From contig USRS01000077.1 in the NCBI GenBank assembly GCA_900557165.1, positions 1-12,757 of the forward strand: DNA of 12,757 bases, given 5' to 3'. The notes under the pieces are model-generated. The model did no database searches. It saw only the letters and a program-made list of their open reading frames with translations, and was not told the origin of the DNA. The position numbers and the translations under genes were made by a program. Below are positions 6,445 to 12,757 of this stretch, in pieces. How positions within the stretch are numbered: the first letter of the stretch is position 1; every line of letters starts with the position of its first letter. This DNA is from an uncultured Clostridium sp. GTDB lineage: Bacteria > Bacillota > Clostridia > Peptostreptococcales > Peptostreptococcaceae.

Positions 6445-6471
6445 ACAAAATATTTTTTTAAACATACTATA
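6445..6471 (+). promoter_or_regulatory. Sigma-K-type promoter of yabG
   Basis: AC at 6445-6446, a 16-bp spacer, then CATACTATA at 6463-6471. This fits the B. subtilis sigma-K consensus AC-N16/17-CATAnnnTA exactly and predicts a start near 6479, just before the ribosome site. yabG is a late mother-cell gene in B. subtilis, which agrees. The remainder of 6303-6502 is AT-rich; no clear promoter for the divergent DUF1638 gene was found. Confidence 0.65.
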
Positions 6472-6502
6472 AATAAAAAGTGTTTATTTAAGGAGGGGGA
6501 CC

Positions 6503-7354
6503 ATGAAAGAAGGAGATATAGTAACTAGAAAATCTTATAATCAAGATATAATATTCAAAATAACAGGATTTTCGAAGGATGAAAACAACAAAAAAATAGC
6601 ACTTTTAAAAGGTGTAGCATTTAGATTAATAGCTGATGCATATTTGGATGACTTAGTATTGGTTGAAAAAAATGATATGAGAGAATTTTTAATAGATAAA
6701 AATGTTCAAAATTTATTATATAGATCTGTAATTGATGCAAAGGAAAGACAAAATATGTATAGAGGAGCTCCTAAATTGCAGTCTAGTACTAATGTTTATG
6801 GAATACCGGGAAAGGTTTTACAAATAGATGGGGATAAAGAATATTTAAAAATATGTTTAGATGTTTATACTGAACTTGGAATACCTGCAGTAGGGGTGGC
6901 TATTCCAGAAGCAAATCAATATAGAGAAGTTAAATCGCTTTTAGAAAAACATAAACCAGATATTTTAGTAGTTACAGGTCATGATGCCATAACATCTAAA
7001 AAAGGAAACTTAAAAGATATAAACAATTATAAAAACTCTTATAATTTTATAAAATGCGTAAGAGAAGCAAGAAAATGGCAACCAGATTTTGATAACTTAG
7101 TGATTTTTGCAGGTGCTTGTCAATCAAATTATGAGCAAATAATAAGGTCAGGAGCTAATTATGCGAGCTCTCCAGGAAGGATAATGATACATGCTCTAGA
7201 TCCTGTTTTTATAGTTGAAAAAATAGCTTGCTCAAGAATTGATATGGTTGTGCCCATAGAAGAAGTAATAGAACAAACAATAACAGGTTATAAAGGGATA
7301 GGTGGATTTGAAACAAGGGGGAAATTTAGATGGGCAATGCCTAGATTAATATAA
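6503..7354 (+). CDS. yabG: Sporulation-specific protease YabG
   Basis: 283 aa, the usual length. YabG is a cysteine protease made late in sporulation that processes spore coat proteins; in C. difficile it also cleaves the germination factors CspBA and SleC. The sequence opens with a KOW/SH3-like segment (KEGDIVTRKSY, then LLKGVAFRLIADAYLDDLV). The catalytic region has His160 in VVTGHDAITSKK and Cys206 in IFAGACQSNYE, the two residues known to be needed in YabG. The late motif NYASSPGRIMIHALDPVF (219-236) is also typical. AGGAGG at 6491-6496 is 6 nt before the ATG. A sigma-K-type promoter is directly upstream. No intrinsic terminator follows; only an imperfect AT-rich hairpin without a T run lies at about 7388-7412, so some transcripts could run on into veg. 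Confidence 0.96.
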   Translation: MKEGDIVTRKSYNQDIIFKITGFSKDENNKKIALLKGVAFRLIADAYLDDLVLVEKNDMREFLIDKNVQNLLYRSVIDAKERQNMYRGAPKLQSSTNVYGIPGKVLQIDGDKEYLKICLDVYTELGIPAVGVAIPEANQYREVKSLLEKHKPDILVVTGHDAITSKKGNLKDINNYKNSYNFIKCVREARKWQPDFDNLVIFAGACQSNYEQIIRSGANYASSPGRIMIHALDPVFIVEKIACSRIDMVVPIEEVIEQTITGYKGIGGFETRGKFRWAMPRLI

Positions 7355-7409
7355 ATCAATATTAAAATTATTATTTAATAAAATTATACTGTATTCTTTT
7401 AAAATAGTA

Positions 7410-7438
7410 TTGACAATTAGCGCAAAAATATATAAAAT
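7410..7438 (+). promoter_or_regulatory. veg upstream promoter P1 (sigma-A type)
   Basis: TTGACA (7410-7415), 17-bp spacer, TAAAAT (7433-7438), predicted start near 7445. Transcripts from here would include both arms of the dyad at 7462-7507. Confidence 0.6.
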
Positions 7439-7453
7439 AATTAGTTAAAACAT

Positions 7454-7482
7454 TTGACAGAACCCTCTTTTTGTGATATTAT
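7454..7482 (+). promoter_or_regulatory. veg main promoter P2 (sigma-A type, extended -10)
   Basis: A perfect TTGACA (7454-7459), a 17-bp spacer and TATTAT (7477-7482) preceded by TGA, so also an extended -10. Predicted start near 7489. It lies exactly 44 bp after P1. The strong, constitutive look fits veg, whose promoter is a classic strong vegetative promoter in B. subtilis. Confidence 0.85.
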
Positions 7483-7507
7483 GTAAACATAGAAACTAAA
7501 AGAGGGT
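7462..7507 (+). repeat. 10-bp inverted repeat spanning the P2 promoter and the veg ribosome site
   Basis: ACCCTCTTTT (7462-7471) is the exact reverse complement of AAAAGAGGGT (7498-7507), with 26 nt between. The left arm sits in the P2 spacer, upstream of its start site. The right arm covers the veg ribosome site AGAGGGTGAT. Only RNAs started upstream (P1 or yabG readthrough) contain both arms and could hide the ribosome site. Confidence 0.7.
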
Positions 7508-7513
7508 GATATT

Positions 7514-7792
7514 ATGGCTACTGTTCAAACTTTAGATAATATTAGATTAAGTTTGAAAAAACATTTAGGTAAGAGGATAATATTAAAGGCAAATAAGGGA
7601 AGGAAACAGGTTATGACAAGAAGGGGAATATTAGAAAATGTCTATCCTAGTGTTTTCATTGTAAAATTAGAGGCAAGTGGAAGTGGATACCAAAGAGTAT
7701 CTTATAGCTATTCTGACTTGTTAACAGAAAATGTTAAATTACAAGTTTTTAAAGAAAGTAAAAAAGCGGAAAATGAATTAAGTGTGAGTTAG
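7514..7792 (+). CDS. veg: Veg protein
   Basis: 92 aa; B. subtilis Veg is 86 aa. Family signature: LDNIRLSLKKHLGKRIILKANKGRKQ (LKKHLGKRIILKANKGR at 14-30), the central YPSVFIVKLE (44-53) and RVSYSYSDLLTENV (61-74). Veg is a small SH3-like-barrel protein made abundantly in growing cells; in B. subtilis it has been tied to biofilm gene control and to spore germination or outgrowth, and its molecular job is not settled. The ribosome site AGAGGGTGAT (7501-7510) is 3 nt before the ATG. Two tandem sigma-A-type promoters precede it and its own terminator follows, so it is a separate transcription unit inside a sporulation neighbourhood. Confidence 0.97.
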   Translation: MATVQTLDNIRLSLKKHLGKRIILKANKGRKQVMTRRGILENVYPSVFIVKLEASGSGYQRVSYSYSDLLTENVKLQVFKESKKAENELSVS

Positions 7793-7828
7793 AATTATAC
7801 CTATTAAATTAGGTGTAATTTTTTTTTT
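7793..7828 (+). terminator. Intrinsic terminator after veg
   Basis: An 11-bp stem with one G-U pair (7793-7803 with 7810-7820), a 6-nt loop and a run of ten T. It begins directly after the stop codon. Confidence 0.93.
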
Positions 7829-7882
7829 GCTCTTTAAATATAAATATAGTGTGATAGTTATTTATATTTAGGAGGGGCAAAT

Positions 7883-9433
7883 ATGGAATTAATCAAAGAT
7901 ATAATAAAAATAGATAGCAGAATAGATTTTGGTAAATATCAAACATTTATTGAATCGGAAGCAGTAGTACCAGACATTAAGTCTGATGTTTATGAAATCA
8001 TTGATACTCAAGGATACATAGCATTGAGTAAAATTGAGGTATCAGATGGAAAGCTTGTTTGTAGGGGATTCCTTAATTATAATGTAATTTATATTGCCGA
8101 TGATAAAACTACTTTATCAAATATTAATGGAAAAGTAGATATTAATGAAGTTGTTGAGAAAGATAATATAGTTCAAGATATGGAATATATGTTATATCCT
8201 GAAATTGAACATATTGACTGTACCATATTAAATGAAAGAAAAATAAGAATCGGGGCACTTATGAATATTAAGGGAAGTTTATTTGAAAAGCAAAGACTTG
8301 ATATTGTAAAAGATGTCTCTCAAGTTGAATGTATTCAAAAGCATAGAAAAGAAATAGCATATCAAGATATTGTTGGAATAGAAAAAACAGAAAGTGTTAT
8401 AAGAGATACTATTGCCATAAGTTCAGAAGAAGTTGCTGCCATAATTAATATTACTCCAGTTGTGAAAGTTAAGGAAAGTAGAATTACTGATAATAAAGTA
8501 ATAATAGGTGGAGTTCTAGAAATTAATCCTTTAGCTTGTACTATGGAAGGTGATGCAGTAGAACTAGATAAAGTTGGAATAGATTTCACTCAGTTTATAG
8601 AAGTTCCAGGTGCATTTGATGGAATGCAAGAAGAAACATTATTAAGCATTGGAGATTTTGATTATAACTTTAGAGAAAATTCTGAGAGTAATACATCTAT
8701 GCTAGAGATAGAATGTACAGTATGTTGTAAAGTAAAAGTTACTGACGAAGTTACAAGAGAAGTTTTACAAGATGCATATTCACCACAAAAAATAGTTAAA
8801 TTTGACTATAGATTAATAAATTTAAATAAAACTCTATGTTCTATGACAGATAATTTTACAGTGAGAGAAACATTAAATTCTCCAGATGATAATATACAAA
8901 TTAAGGATATTGTAAGTGTATGCCCATCTATATCAATAGAGAATGCTTATGTAGAAGGCAATAAAAGTATAATACAAGGAATAATAAAAGCAGTTATATT
9001 ATTTGTACCTGTAGAAGGTGAAAAAATGATATATAAAATATCTGATGAAATTCCTTTTGAAAATGATGTAACGATTGAGAATGTAAGTGATACTTGTTCT
9101 ATATTTAATACTGTATGCATAGATAAAGTTGAAGCAGATTTAAATAGGGAACAAATAGATTTAGTAGTAAAGGTAAGAAGATTTACAGAAGCTATAGAGA
9201 AAAAATCAGAAAGTTTTATTATAAAAGGTGAAGATCAAGGTGATTATGATCTTTCTATGGCACCAAGTATAATAGTTTATGTCTGCAAAGACGGAGATAA
9301 TCTATGGGATATAGCTAAAAAATATAATACAACTGAAGAAGAAATTGCAGAAGTAAATGAAATAAAGTTGGATGAACCAATTAAATCAGGAAAATGTTTA
9401 ATTTTACAAAAAAAAGTATCAAATATAGATTAG
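7883..9433 (+). CDS. sipL: SipL-like SpoIVA-anchoring protein: three SPOCS/DUF3794 repeats plus C-terminal LysM
   Basis: 516 aa. Three DUF3794 (SPOCS) repeats can be followed, roughly residues 15-150, 165-300 and 330-440, each with a strand pattern around phrases such as LVCRGFLNYNVIYIADD (58-74), VIIGGVLEINPLACT (206-220) and IIQGIIKAVILFVPVEGEK (363-381). A LysM domain ends the protein (about 464-511, DGDNLWDIAKKYNTTEEEIAEVN, beginning at 470). This is the architecture and length of C. difficile SipL, the functional counterpart of SpoVID, whose LysM domain binds SpoIVA and ties the coat to the forespore in the mother cell. AGGAGG at 7870-7875 is 7 nt before the ATG. The gene lies between veg and ispE and has its own terminators on both sides. 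No clean sigma-E promoter could be read in the 90 bp upstream, though that is the expected control. Confidence 0.9.
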   Translation: MELIKDIIKIDSRIDFGKYQTFIESEAVVPDIKSDVYEIIDTQGYIALSKIEVSDGKLVCRGFLNYNVIYIADDKTTLSNINGKVDINEVVEKDNIVQDMEYMLYPEIEHIDCTILNERKIRIGALMNIKGSLFEKQRLDIVKDVSQVECIQKHRKEIAYQDIVGIEKTESVIRDTIAISSEEVAAIINITPVVKVKESRITDNKVIIGGVLEINPLACTMEGDAVELDKVGIDFTQFIEVPGAFDGMQEETLLSIGDFDYNFRENSESNTSMLEIECTVCCKVKVTDEVTREVLQDAYSPQKIVKFDYRLINLNKTLCSMTDNFTVRETLNSPDDNIQIKDIVSVCPSISIENAYVEGNKSIIQGIIKAVILFVPVEGEKMIYKISDEIPFENDVTIENVSDTCSIFNTVCIDKVEADLNREQIDLVVKVRRFTEAIEKKSESFIIKGEDQGDYDLSMAPSIIVYVCKDGDNLWDIAKKYNTTEEEIAEVNEIKLDEPIKSGKCLILQKKVSNID

Positions 9434-9447
9434 TAAACTAACAAAAG

Positions 9448-9488
9448 AACAAAATAATAGGGGATAAAACCCCTATTATTTTGTTTTT
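9448..9488 (+). terminator. Intrinsic terminator after sipL
   Basis: A perfect 16-bp stem (9448-9463 with 9470-9485), loop ATAAAA, GGGG/CCCC next to the loop, then TTTTT. It is nearly symmetrical, so it could act on both strands. Confidence 0.94.
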
Positions 9489-9492
9489 GTAG

Positions 9493-9498
9493 TATAAT
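9493..9498 (+). promoter_or_regulatory. Possible -10 for ispE-gntR
   Basis: A perfect TATAAT directly after the sipL terminator, 55 nt upstream of the ispE ATG. No -35 match is seen because that position falls in the terminator stem, so the call is tentative. Confidence 0.3.
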
Positions 9499-9553
9499 AA
9501 TTATAATTCAAGAATCCATTATACGAAGTACACTTACATACAAGGAGGATAAA

Positions 9554-10435
9554 ATGAATTCTATACAACTAAAAAGTCGAGCTAAAATTAATTTATCTAT
9601 AGATGTATTAGGGAAAAGAGAAGATGGATATCATTTAGTTGAGATGATAATGCAAACTATTGATTTATTTGATAAAATAAAGATTTTTTCTCTAAAAGAA
9701 GATACTATAATAATAGAGAGTAATAGTTTAGATATACCTTTGGATAGTACAAATATTGTTTATAAAGCAGCAGATTTAATAAAAAAACAATATAATATAA
9801 AAGAAGGTGTAAAAATAATTATTGAAAAAAATATACCAATTGCAGCAGGCATGGCAGGTGGCAGTAGTAATGCAGCCGCAGTTTTAGTAGGTTTAAACCA
9901 ATTATGGCAACTTAAATTAAGTGAAAATAAACTAAAAGAATTGGGATTAAAATTGGGAGCTGATGTGCCATTTTGCATAGGGGGACAAACAGCTTTAGCT
10001 GAAAATATAGGTGAGAAATTAACAAAAATAGATGGCTTATCAGAAAATATATTTATATTAGTTTGTAAGCCAGAATTATTTGTGTCTACAAAAGAAATTT
10101 ATGAAGAAATTGACTCGAAAATTATTGAAAAAAGACCAAATAATAAATTATTAATTCAGCTATTAAAAGAAAATAAAATTCAACAAATAGCTGATAATAT
10201 GTATAACGTATTAGAAGAGGTTACTAGGGAGAGATATCCAGTTATAGAAGAAATAGAAAAAATTATGATGGAAAATGATGCTCTAGGATCAATGATGAGT
10301 GGGAGTGGACCAACAGTTTTTGGTTTATATATAAATAGGGAAGATGCTGAAAACTGTAAAAATAAGTTATTGAAAAAGTTTAGCCAAGTGTACATAGTTA
10401 AAAGCCATAATAAGGGGGTTGAAATATATGGATAG
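9554..10435 (+). CDS. ispE: 4-diphosphocytidyl-2-C-methyl-D-erythritol kinase
   Basis: 293 aa, normal length. IspE phosphorylates CDP-methylerythritol with ATP in the MEP pathway to isoprenoids, in the cytoplasm. GHMP-kinase features are all present: SRAKINLSIDVLGKREDGYH (8-27) with Lys11, the ATP loop IPIAAGMAGGSSNAAAVL (94-111), GADVPF with Asp137, and the late MMSGSGPTVFGLY (247-259). AGGAGG at 9543-9548 is 5 nt before the ATG. The end overlaps the gntR start by 8 nt, so the pair is translationally coupled. The yabG-veg-X-ispE order is also seen in Bacillus, where X is sspF and the next gene is purR instead of gntR. Confidence 0.97.
   Translation: MNSIQLKSRAKINLSIDVLGKREDGYHLVEMIMQTIDLFDKIKIFSLKEDTIIIESNSLDIPLDSTNIVYKAADLIKKQYNIKEGVKIIIEKNIPIAAGMAGGSSNAAAVLVGLNQLWQLKLSENKLKELGLKLGADVPFCIGGQTALAENIGEKLTKIDGLSENIFILVCKPELFVSTKEIYEEIDSKIIEKRPNNKLLIQLLKENKIQQIADNMYNVLEEVTRERYPVIEEIEKIMMENDALGSMMSGSGPTVFGLYINREDAENCKNKLLKKFSQVYIVKSHNKGVEIYG
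10414..10418 (+). promoter_or_regulatory. Ribosome site deciding the gntR start
   Basis: GGGGG inside the end of ispE lies 9 nt before ATG 10428, whereas the in-frame TTG at 10419 is directly adjacent to it. ATG 10428 is therefore the start. Confidence 0.75.
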
Positions 10436-11099
10436 TTTAACAAAAATTAATTTGGATAATTACAAACCATTAAGAGATGTAGTATTTGAAAACTTAAGAG
10501 CAGCTATATTGGATGGAAACCTTAAAGCAGGACAAAGACTTATGGAAGTTCAATTAGCAGAACAATTAGGAGTAAGTAGAACACCTATAAGGGAAGCAAT
10601 AAGAAAGTTAGAGTTAGAAGGTTTAGTAGTTATGTTACCAAGAAAAGGAGCTTATGTAGCTAATATGTCATTTAAAGATTTAATAGATGTGTTAGAAATA
10701 AGAGCTAGCTTAGAAGGATTGGCAGCATATTTAGCAGCAGAAAGAAGAAGCGATGAAGAAATCGTTGCTTTAGAAAAAGTAGCAAAGGAATTTGAAACTT
10801 GTGTAAGAGAAGCTGATATAGAAGGTGTTTTAAAAAAGGATATTGATTTTCATGAGAAGATATTTATGATGGCAAATAATAAAAAATTATATCAACTTAT
10901 AACATCGCTATGGGAACAAGTTCATAGGTTTAGGGTGACATATGTTTCTAATTATGATGCATCATTAAGTTTAGTAGAAGAGCATAATAGAATATTACAA
11001 GCTATAAAAACAGGAGATGGGGAATTAGCCAAGAAGTATGCAACTGAGCATATAGAATTGGCAGAGCAATTTTTCATGGAAAATACAGCAAATATTTAA
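10428..11099 (+). CDS. GntR family transcriptional regulator, FadR-type (FCD domain)
   Basis: 223 aa. The N-terminal winged helix (about 11-79) shows LRDVVFENLRAAILDGNLKAG-type sequence (15-35), the recognition helix VSRTPIREAIRKLELEGLV (49-67) and the wing PRKGAYVANM (71-80). The C-terminal FCD ligand domain is about 86-215, with Asp138, His142, His186 and His208 in positions usual for the metal site of this subfamily, so a carboxylate-type effector bound through a metal is likely; the effector itself cannot be told. It overlaps ispE by 8 nt (stop of ispE at 10433-10435), which implies co-expression. No neighbouring catabolic gene identifies a target, so it may act elsewhere in the genome. 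A terminator follows after 21 nt. Confidence 0.93.
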   Translation: MDSLTKINLDNYKPLRDVVFENLRAAILDGNLKAGQRLMEVQLAEQLGVSRTPIREAIRKLELEGLVVMLPRKGAYVANMSFKDLIDVLEIRASLEGLAAYLAAERRSDEEIVALEKVAKEFETCVREADIEGVLKKDIDFHEKIFMMANNKKLYQLITSLWEQVHRFRVTYVSNYDASLSLVEEHNRILQAIKTGDGELAKKYATEHIELAEQFFMENTANI

Positions 11100-11120
11100 G
11101 CAATATTGGAATTATAATTT

Positions 11121-11144
11121 AAGAAGGCTAGGCCTTCTTTTTTT
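11121..11144 (+). terminator. Intrinsic terminator after gntR
   Basis: An 8-bp stem AAGAAGGC/GCCTTCTT (11121-11128 with 11132-11139), a 3-nt loop and seven T. Confidence 0.93.
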
Positions 11145-11185
11145 AATACAAAAAAATAGAATAAAAAGTTGGTAAGTGAAATTTT

Positions 11186-11213
11186 GTATAAAAAATTAAT
11201 AAATGGATACACT
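11186..11213 (+). promoter_or_regulatory. Sigma-F-type promoter of spoIIR
   Basis: GTATA (11186-11190), a 14-bp spacer and GGATACACT (11205-11213). The B. subtilis sigma-F consensus is GYWTA-N16-GGnnAnAHTR: both elements fit except the last base, and the spacer is 2 bp short. spoIIR is a known sigma-F target, which makes the match credible. Confidence 0.5.
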
Positions 11214-11245
11214 CAAAATATAAATGAATTTTGAGGGGGATAATT

Positions 11246-11902
11246 ATGAATATTAAAAATATAAGAAATAGAATATATATATTAGCTAGCATTTTAGTTG
11301 TTGTCTTAATAACTTCTACTTTTGTAATAATAAAAGAAGTCAATAAAATTGAAGCATGCACTTATGATTATAAAGATAAACTAATAAGATTTCATGTTAT
11401 AGCAAATAGTGATTCAGATAAAGATCAAAAATTAAAATTAAAAGTAAGAGATGAAGTGATATCTTACTTACAACCAAAATTAGAAAACTCTAATTCTATA
11501 GAAGAAAGTGAAAAAATTATAAAAAATGAATATAAAACATTAGAAAACATAAGTAAAAAAGTTATATCTAAGAATGGATATAACTATATTGTAAAAGTTG
11601 GACTAGAATATAGTAATTTCCCAGCAAAGCAATACTCAAGTGTGGTTTTGCCAGCTGGTAAATATAAAGCTTTAAGAATAATTATAGGAGAAGGGAAGGG
11701 AAAAAACTGGTGGTGTGTAATGTTTCCTCCTCTTTGTTTTATAGATGACCAAAATGGAATTATAGATGAAAAAACAGACAAAAAGTTAAAGGAAGTGTTA
11801 ACAGAAGAAGAATATGATTTAATAATGGCTAAAAATAAAAATGAAGTTAAAAATTTAGAATTTAAATTTAAAATAACAGAAGTATTTCAAAATATATTTT
11901 AA
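11246..11902 (+). CDS. spoIIR: Stage II sporulation protein R
   Basis: 218 aa from the ATG at 11246. SpoIIR is made in the forespore under sigma-F and exported to the intermembrane space, where it triggers SpoIIGA to cleave pro-sigma-E in the mother cell. One N-terminal membrane or signal segment spans about residues 9-29 (YILASILVVVLITSTFVII). Family motifs are IRFHVIANSDSDKDQKLKLK (begins at 47) and GKNWWCVMFPPLCF (152-165). Start choice: GAGGGGGA (11233-11240) is 5 nt before this ATG; an in-frame TTG at 11231 overlaps the ribosome site itself and is rejected. No terminator separates it from the SleB-like gene 46 nt downstream, so the two are likely co-transcribed. Confidence 0.96.
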   Translation: MNIKNIRNRIYILASILVVVLITSTFVIIKEVNKIEACTYDYKDKLIRFHVIANSDSDKDQKLKLKVRDEVISYLQPKLENSNSIEESEKIIKNEYKTLENISKKVISKNGYNYIVKVGLEYSNFPAKQYSSVVLPAGKYKALRIIIGEGKGKNWWCVMFPPLCFIDDQNGIIDEKTDKKLKEVLTEEEYDLIMAKNKNEVKNLEFKFKITEVFQNIF

Positions 11903-11948
11903 TAAAAAGTAAAGAAAAGAATAAAGATAAAAAGGAGTGACTTTTATT

Positions 11949-12440
11949 ATGCATAGGTGGTATAAAGCACTTATGATATCATTAATAGTTTTAGGAAGTA
12001 TATTCATAAGAGAAAGTTATACGTATGGTTTAGAATATTATTATTTAAATAATAAAACAGAAAATAAAGAAGCTGTTATAAATTTAAATGATGAAGAAAT
12101 AATGTTATTATCCAAATTGGTTGCAGGTGAAGCTAGAGGAGAAAGTTATGAAGGACAAGTTGCTGTGGCAGCTGTTGTAATTAATAGAGTAAAAGATTCT
12201 AGATTTCCAAACACCTTAGAAGGTGTTATATATCAGAAAAATGCATTTTCTGTAGTCAAAAATGGTAGAATTAATGCACAGCCAACTAGTTCAACATATA
12301 GAGCTGCTCAAGAAGCCCTATATGGAAATGATCCAACTAATAATGCCATATATTTTTGGAATCCAGATATATCAACATGTAGTTGGATAAATACACTAAA
12401 TCCACACTTGAGAATAGGAAATCATGTTTTTGCTAAATAA
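11949..12440 (+). CDS. SleB/CwlJ-type cell wall hydrolase with N-terminal membrane/signal segment
   Basis: 163 aa from the ATG at 11949. The Hydrolase_2 domain (about 47-162) has the catalytic-Glu motif LVAGEARGESYEGQVAVAAV (begins at 57; Glu61), then VINRV, the AFSVV segment (99-103), TYRAAQEALYG (116-126) and a final GNHVFAK. Members are lytic transglycosylases acting on peptidoglycan, best known for cortex breakdown in spores (SleB, CwlJ). A hydrophobic segment at about 7-20 with basic start (MHRWYKALM) acts as signal or anchor. It lacks the SleB N-terminal peptidoglycan-binding domain, so it is not a full SleB; whether it acts on cortex or on vegetative or engulfing wall is open. AAAGGAG (11931-11937) is 11 nt before the ATG; an in-frame GTG at 11937 overlaps the ribosome site and is less likely. 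Probably co-transcribed with spoIIR, which suggests a forespore role. Confidence 0.9.
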   Translation: MHRWYKALMISLIVLGSIFIRESYTYGLEYYYLNNKTENKEAVINLNDEEIMLLSKLVAGEARGESYEGQVAVAAVVINRVKDSRFPNTLEGVIYQKNAFSVVKNGRINAQPTSSTYRAAQEALYGNDPTNNAIYFWNPDISTCSWINTLNPHLRIGNHVFAK

Positions 12441-12469
12441 TAAAGGAGTTTTACTCCTTTATTTTTTTT
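12439..12469 (+). terminator. Intrinsic terminator after the SleB-like gene
   Basis: A perfect 11-bp stem (12439-12449 with 12453-12463), a 3-nt loop and eight T. It starts within the stop codon of the SleB-like gene. Confidence 0.93.
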
Positions 12470-12547
12470 ATAAAATAAATTATAATTATCATTTAGATAG
12501 TTAAACATAAAACTAAATGTTTTTATGTATAAAACCCATATTTAAAA

Positions 12548-12553
12548 AGGAGG
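12548..12553 (+). promoter_or_regulatory. Ribosome site that selects a TTG start
   Basis: AGGAGG lies 7 nt before TTG 12561. The nearby ATG at 12556 is only 2 nt away and opens a different, short frame that stops after 22 codons. Confidence 0.8.
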
Positions 12554-12560
12554 CAATGTA

Positions 12561-12757
12561 TTGGAAGTTAAAGTTAATATCCATACGATTCAATATAATG
12601 AATATGGAGAAAAAAATGACATAAAAGTTGAAGCTACGGGAACTTTATATGAAAAAAATGATAATACTTATGTAGTTTATAAGGAAAAGGAAAATGATGT
12701 TGAAACTACAACTTCTATAAAAATAGAAGGCGAAAAAGTTACAATAAAAAGATTTGG
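12561..12757 (+). CDS. DUF1934 (YwiB-like) protein, 3' end beyond the window
   Basis: The first 65 codons are visible from a TTG start. The sequence VEATGTLYEKNDNTYVVYKE (begins at residue 23), followed by an acidic loop and TSIKIEGEKVTIKRF, fits DUF1934/YwiB, a small calycin-like beta-barrel family usually of about 140 aa with no settled function. No signal peptide is seen. In clostridia and bacilli it often precedes argS, which cannot be seen here. It has its own ribosome site and lies behind a strong terminator, so it needs its own promoter; TATAAA at 12528-12533 is a weak -10 candidate. Confidence 0.8.
   Translation, partial: MEVKVNIHTIQYNEYGEKNDIKVEATGTLYEKNDNTYVVYKEKENDVETTTSIKIEGEKVTIKRF

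Noticed and set aside
7388..7412. Imperfect hairpin as terminator of yabG
   Set aside because: Seven pairs, then a mismatch and AT pairs, with no following T run; too weak for an intrinsic terminator. It also overlaps the P1 -35.
7829..7869. Sigma-E promoter for sipL
   Set aside because: Expected from C. difficile biology, but no CATA-type -10 with a fitting -35 could be read; strings such as GATAGTTAT match too poorly to call.
11231..11245. TTG start for spoIIR
   Set aside because: This TTG overlaps the GAGGGGGA ribosome site that serves the ATG at 11246.
12556..12624. ATG-initiated short frame before the DUF1934 gene
   Set aside because: Only 2 nt separate it from AGGAGG, it stops after 22 codons, and the overlapping TTG frame encodes a recognisable family.
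1..12757. Mobile elements, defence systems or toxin-antitoxin genes
   Set aside because: No transposase, integrase, long direct or terminal repeats, spaced repeat arrays or small paired regulators were found; the window is mostly conserved chromosomal backbone.

Overview
The window comes from an AT-rich, endospore-forming anaerobic Firmicute. The closest fit is the Peptostreptococcaceae (the Clostridioides / Paeniclostridium / Romboutsia / Intestinibacter group). The reasons are the very AT-rich codon use (ATA, TTA and AGA dominate), strong AGGAGG ribosome sites, and a sporulation block in the order yabG - veg - sipL-like - ispE - gntR - spoIIR - sleB-like - DUF1934. From memory this matches the C. 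difficile spoIIR/sipL neighbourhood; it could not be checked here by search.

Layout. 1-1131: 3' part of carB (carbamoyl-phosphate synthase large chain), whose first ~630 bases use codons quite unlike the rest of the window. 1209-1967 (minus): a DUF4163/DUF3298 protein without a signal peptide. 2168-4974: a forward run of an RlmI-like methyltransferase, an RluA-type pseudouridine synthase, a UPF0489 protein and a small SEC-C zinc-motif protein. 5204-5674: a secreted NlpC/P60 peptidase with WalR-like boxes upstream and an unusual leader. 5712-6302 (minus): a DUF1638 protein. 6503-12757: the sporulation and housekeeping block, running forward to the end, with the DUF1934 gene cut by the window edge.

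How the genes work together. YabG (spore coat protease), the SipL-like coat-anchoring protein, SpoIIR (forespore signal that triggers sigma-E activation) and the SleB-type hydrolase (peptidoglycan or cortex cleavage) belong to sporulation. They are interleaved with Veg, IspE (isoprenoid MEP pathway) and a GntR/FadR-type regulator. Intrinsic terminators after carB, the SEC-C gene, the NlpC/P60 gene, veg, sipL, gntR and the SleB-like gene divide the window into short transcription units. Two sporulation promoters can be read: a sigma-K-type site before yabG and a sigma-F-type site before spoIIR. veg has two tandem sigma-A-type promoters and a dyad that would hide its ribosome site only in the longer transcripts.

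The observations most worth a second look are the mosaic carB (recombination or assembly chimera), the promoter/SD dyad at veg, and the WalR-like boxes with the leader arrangement of the NlpC/P60 gene. No CRISPR array, tRNA, rRNA, IS element, phage or toxin-antitoxin system was seen. No gene-free stretch exceeds 300 bases.
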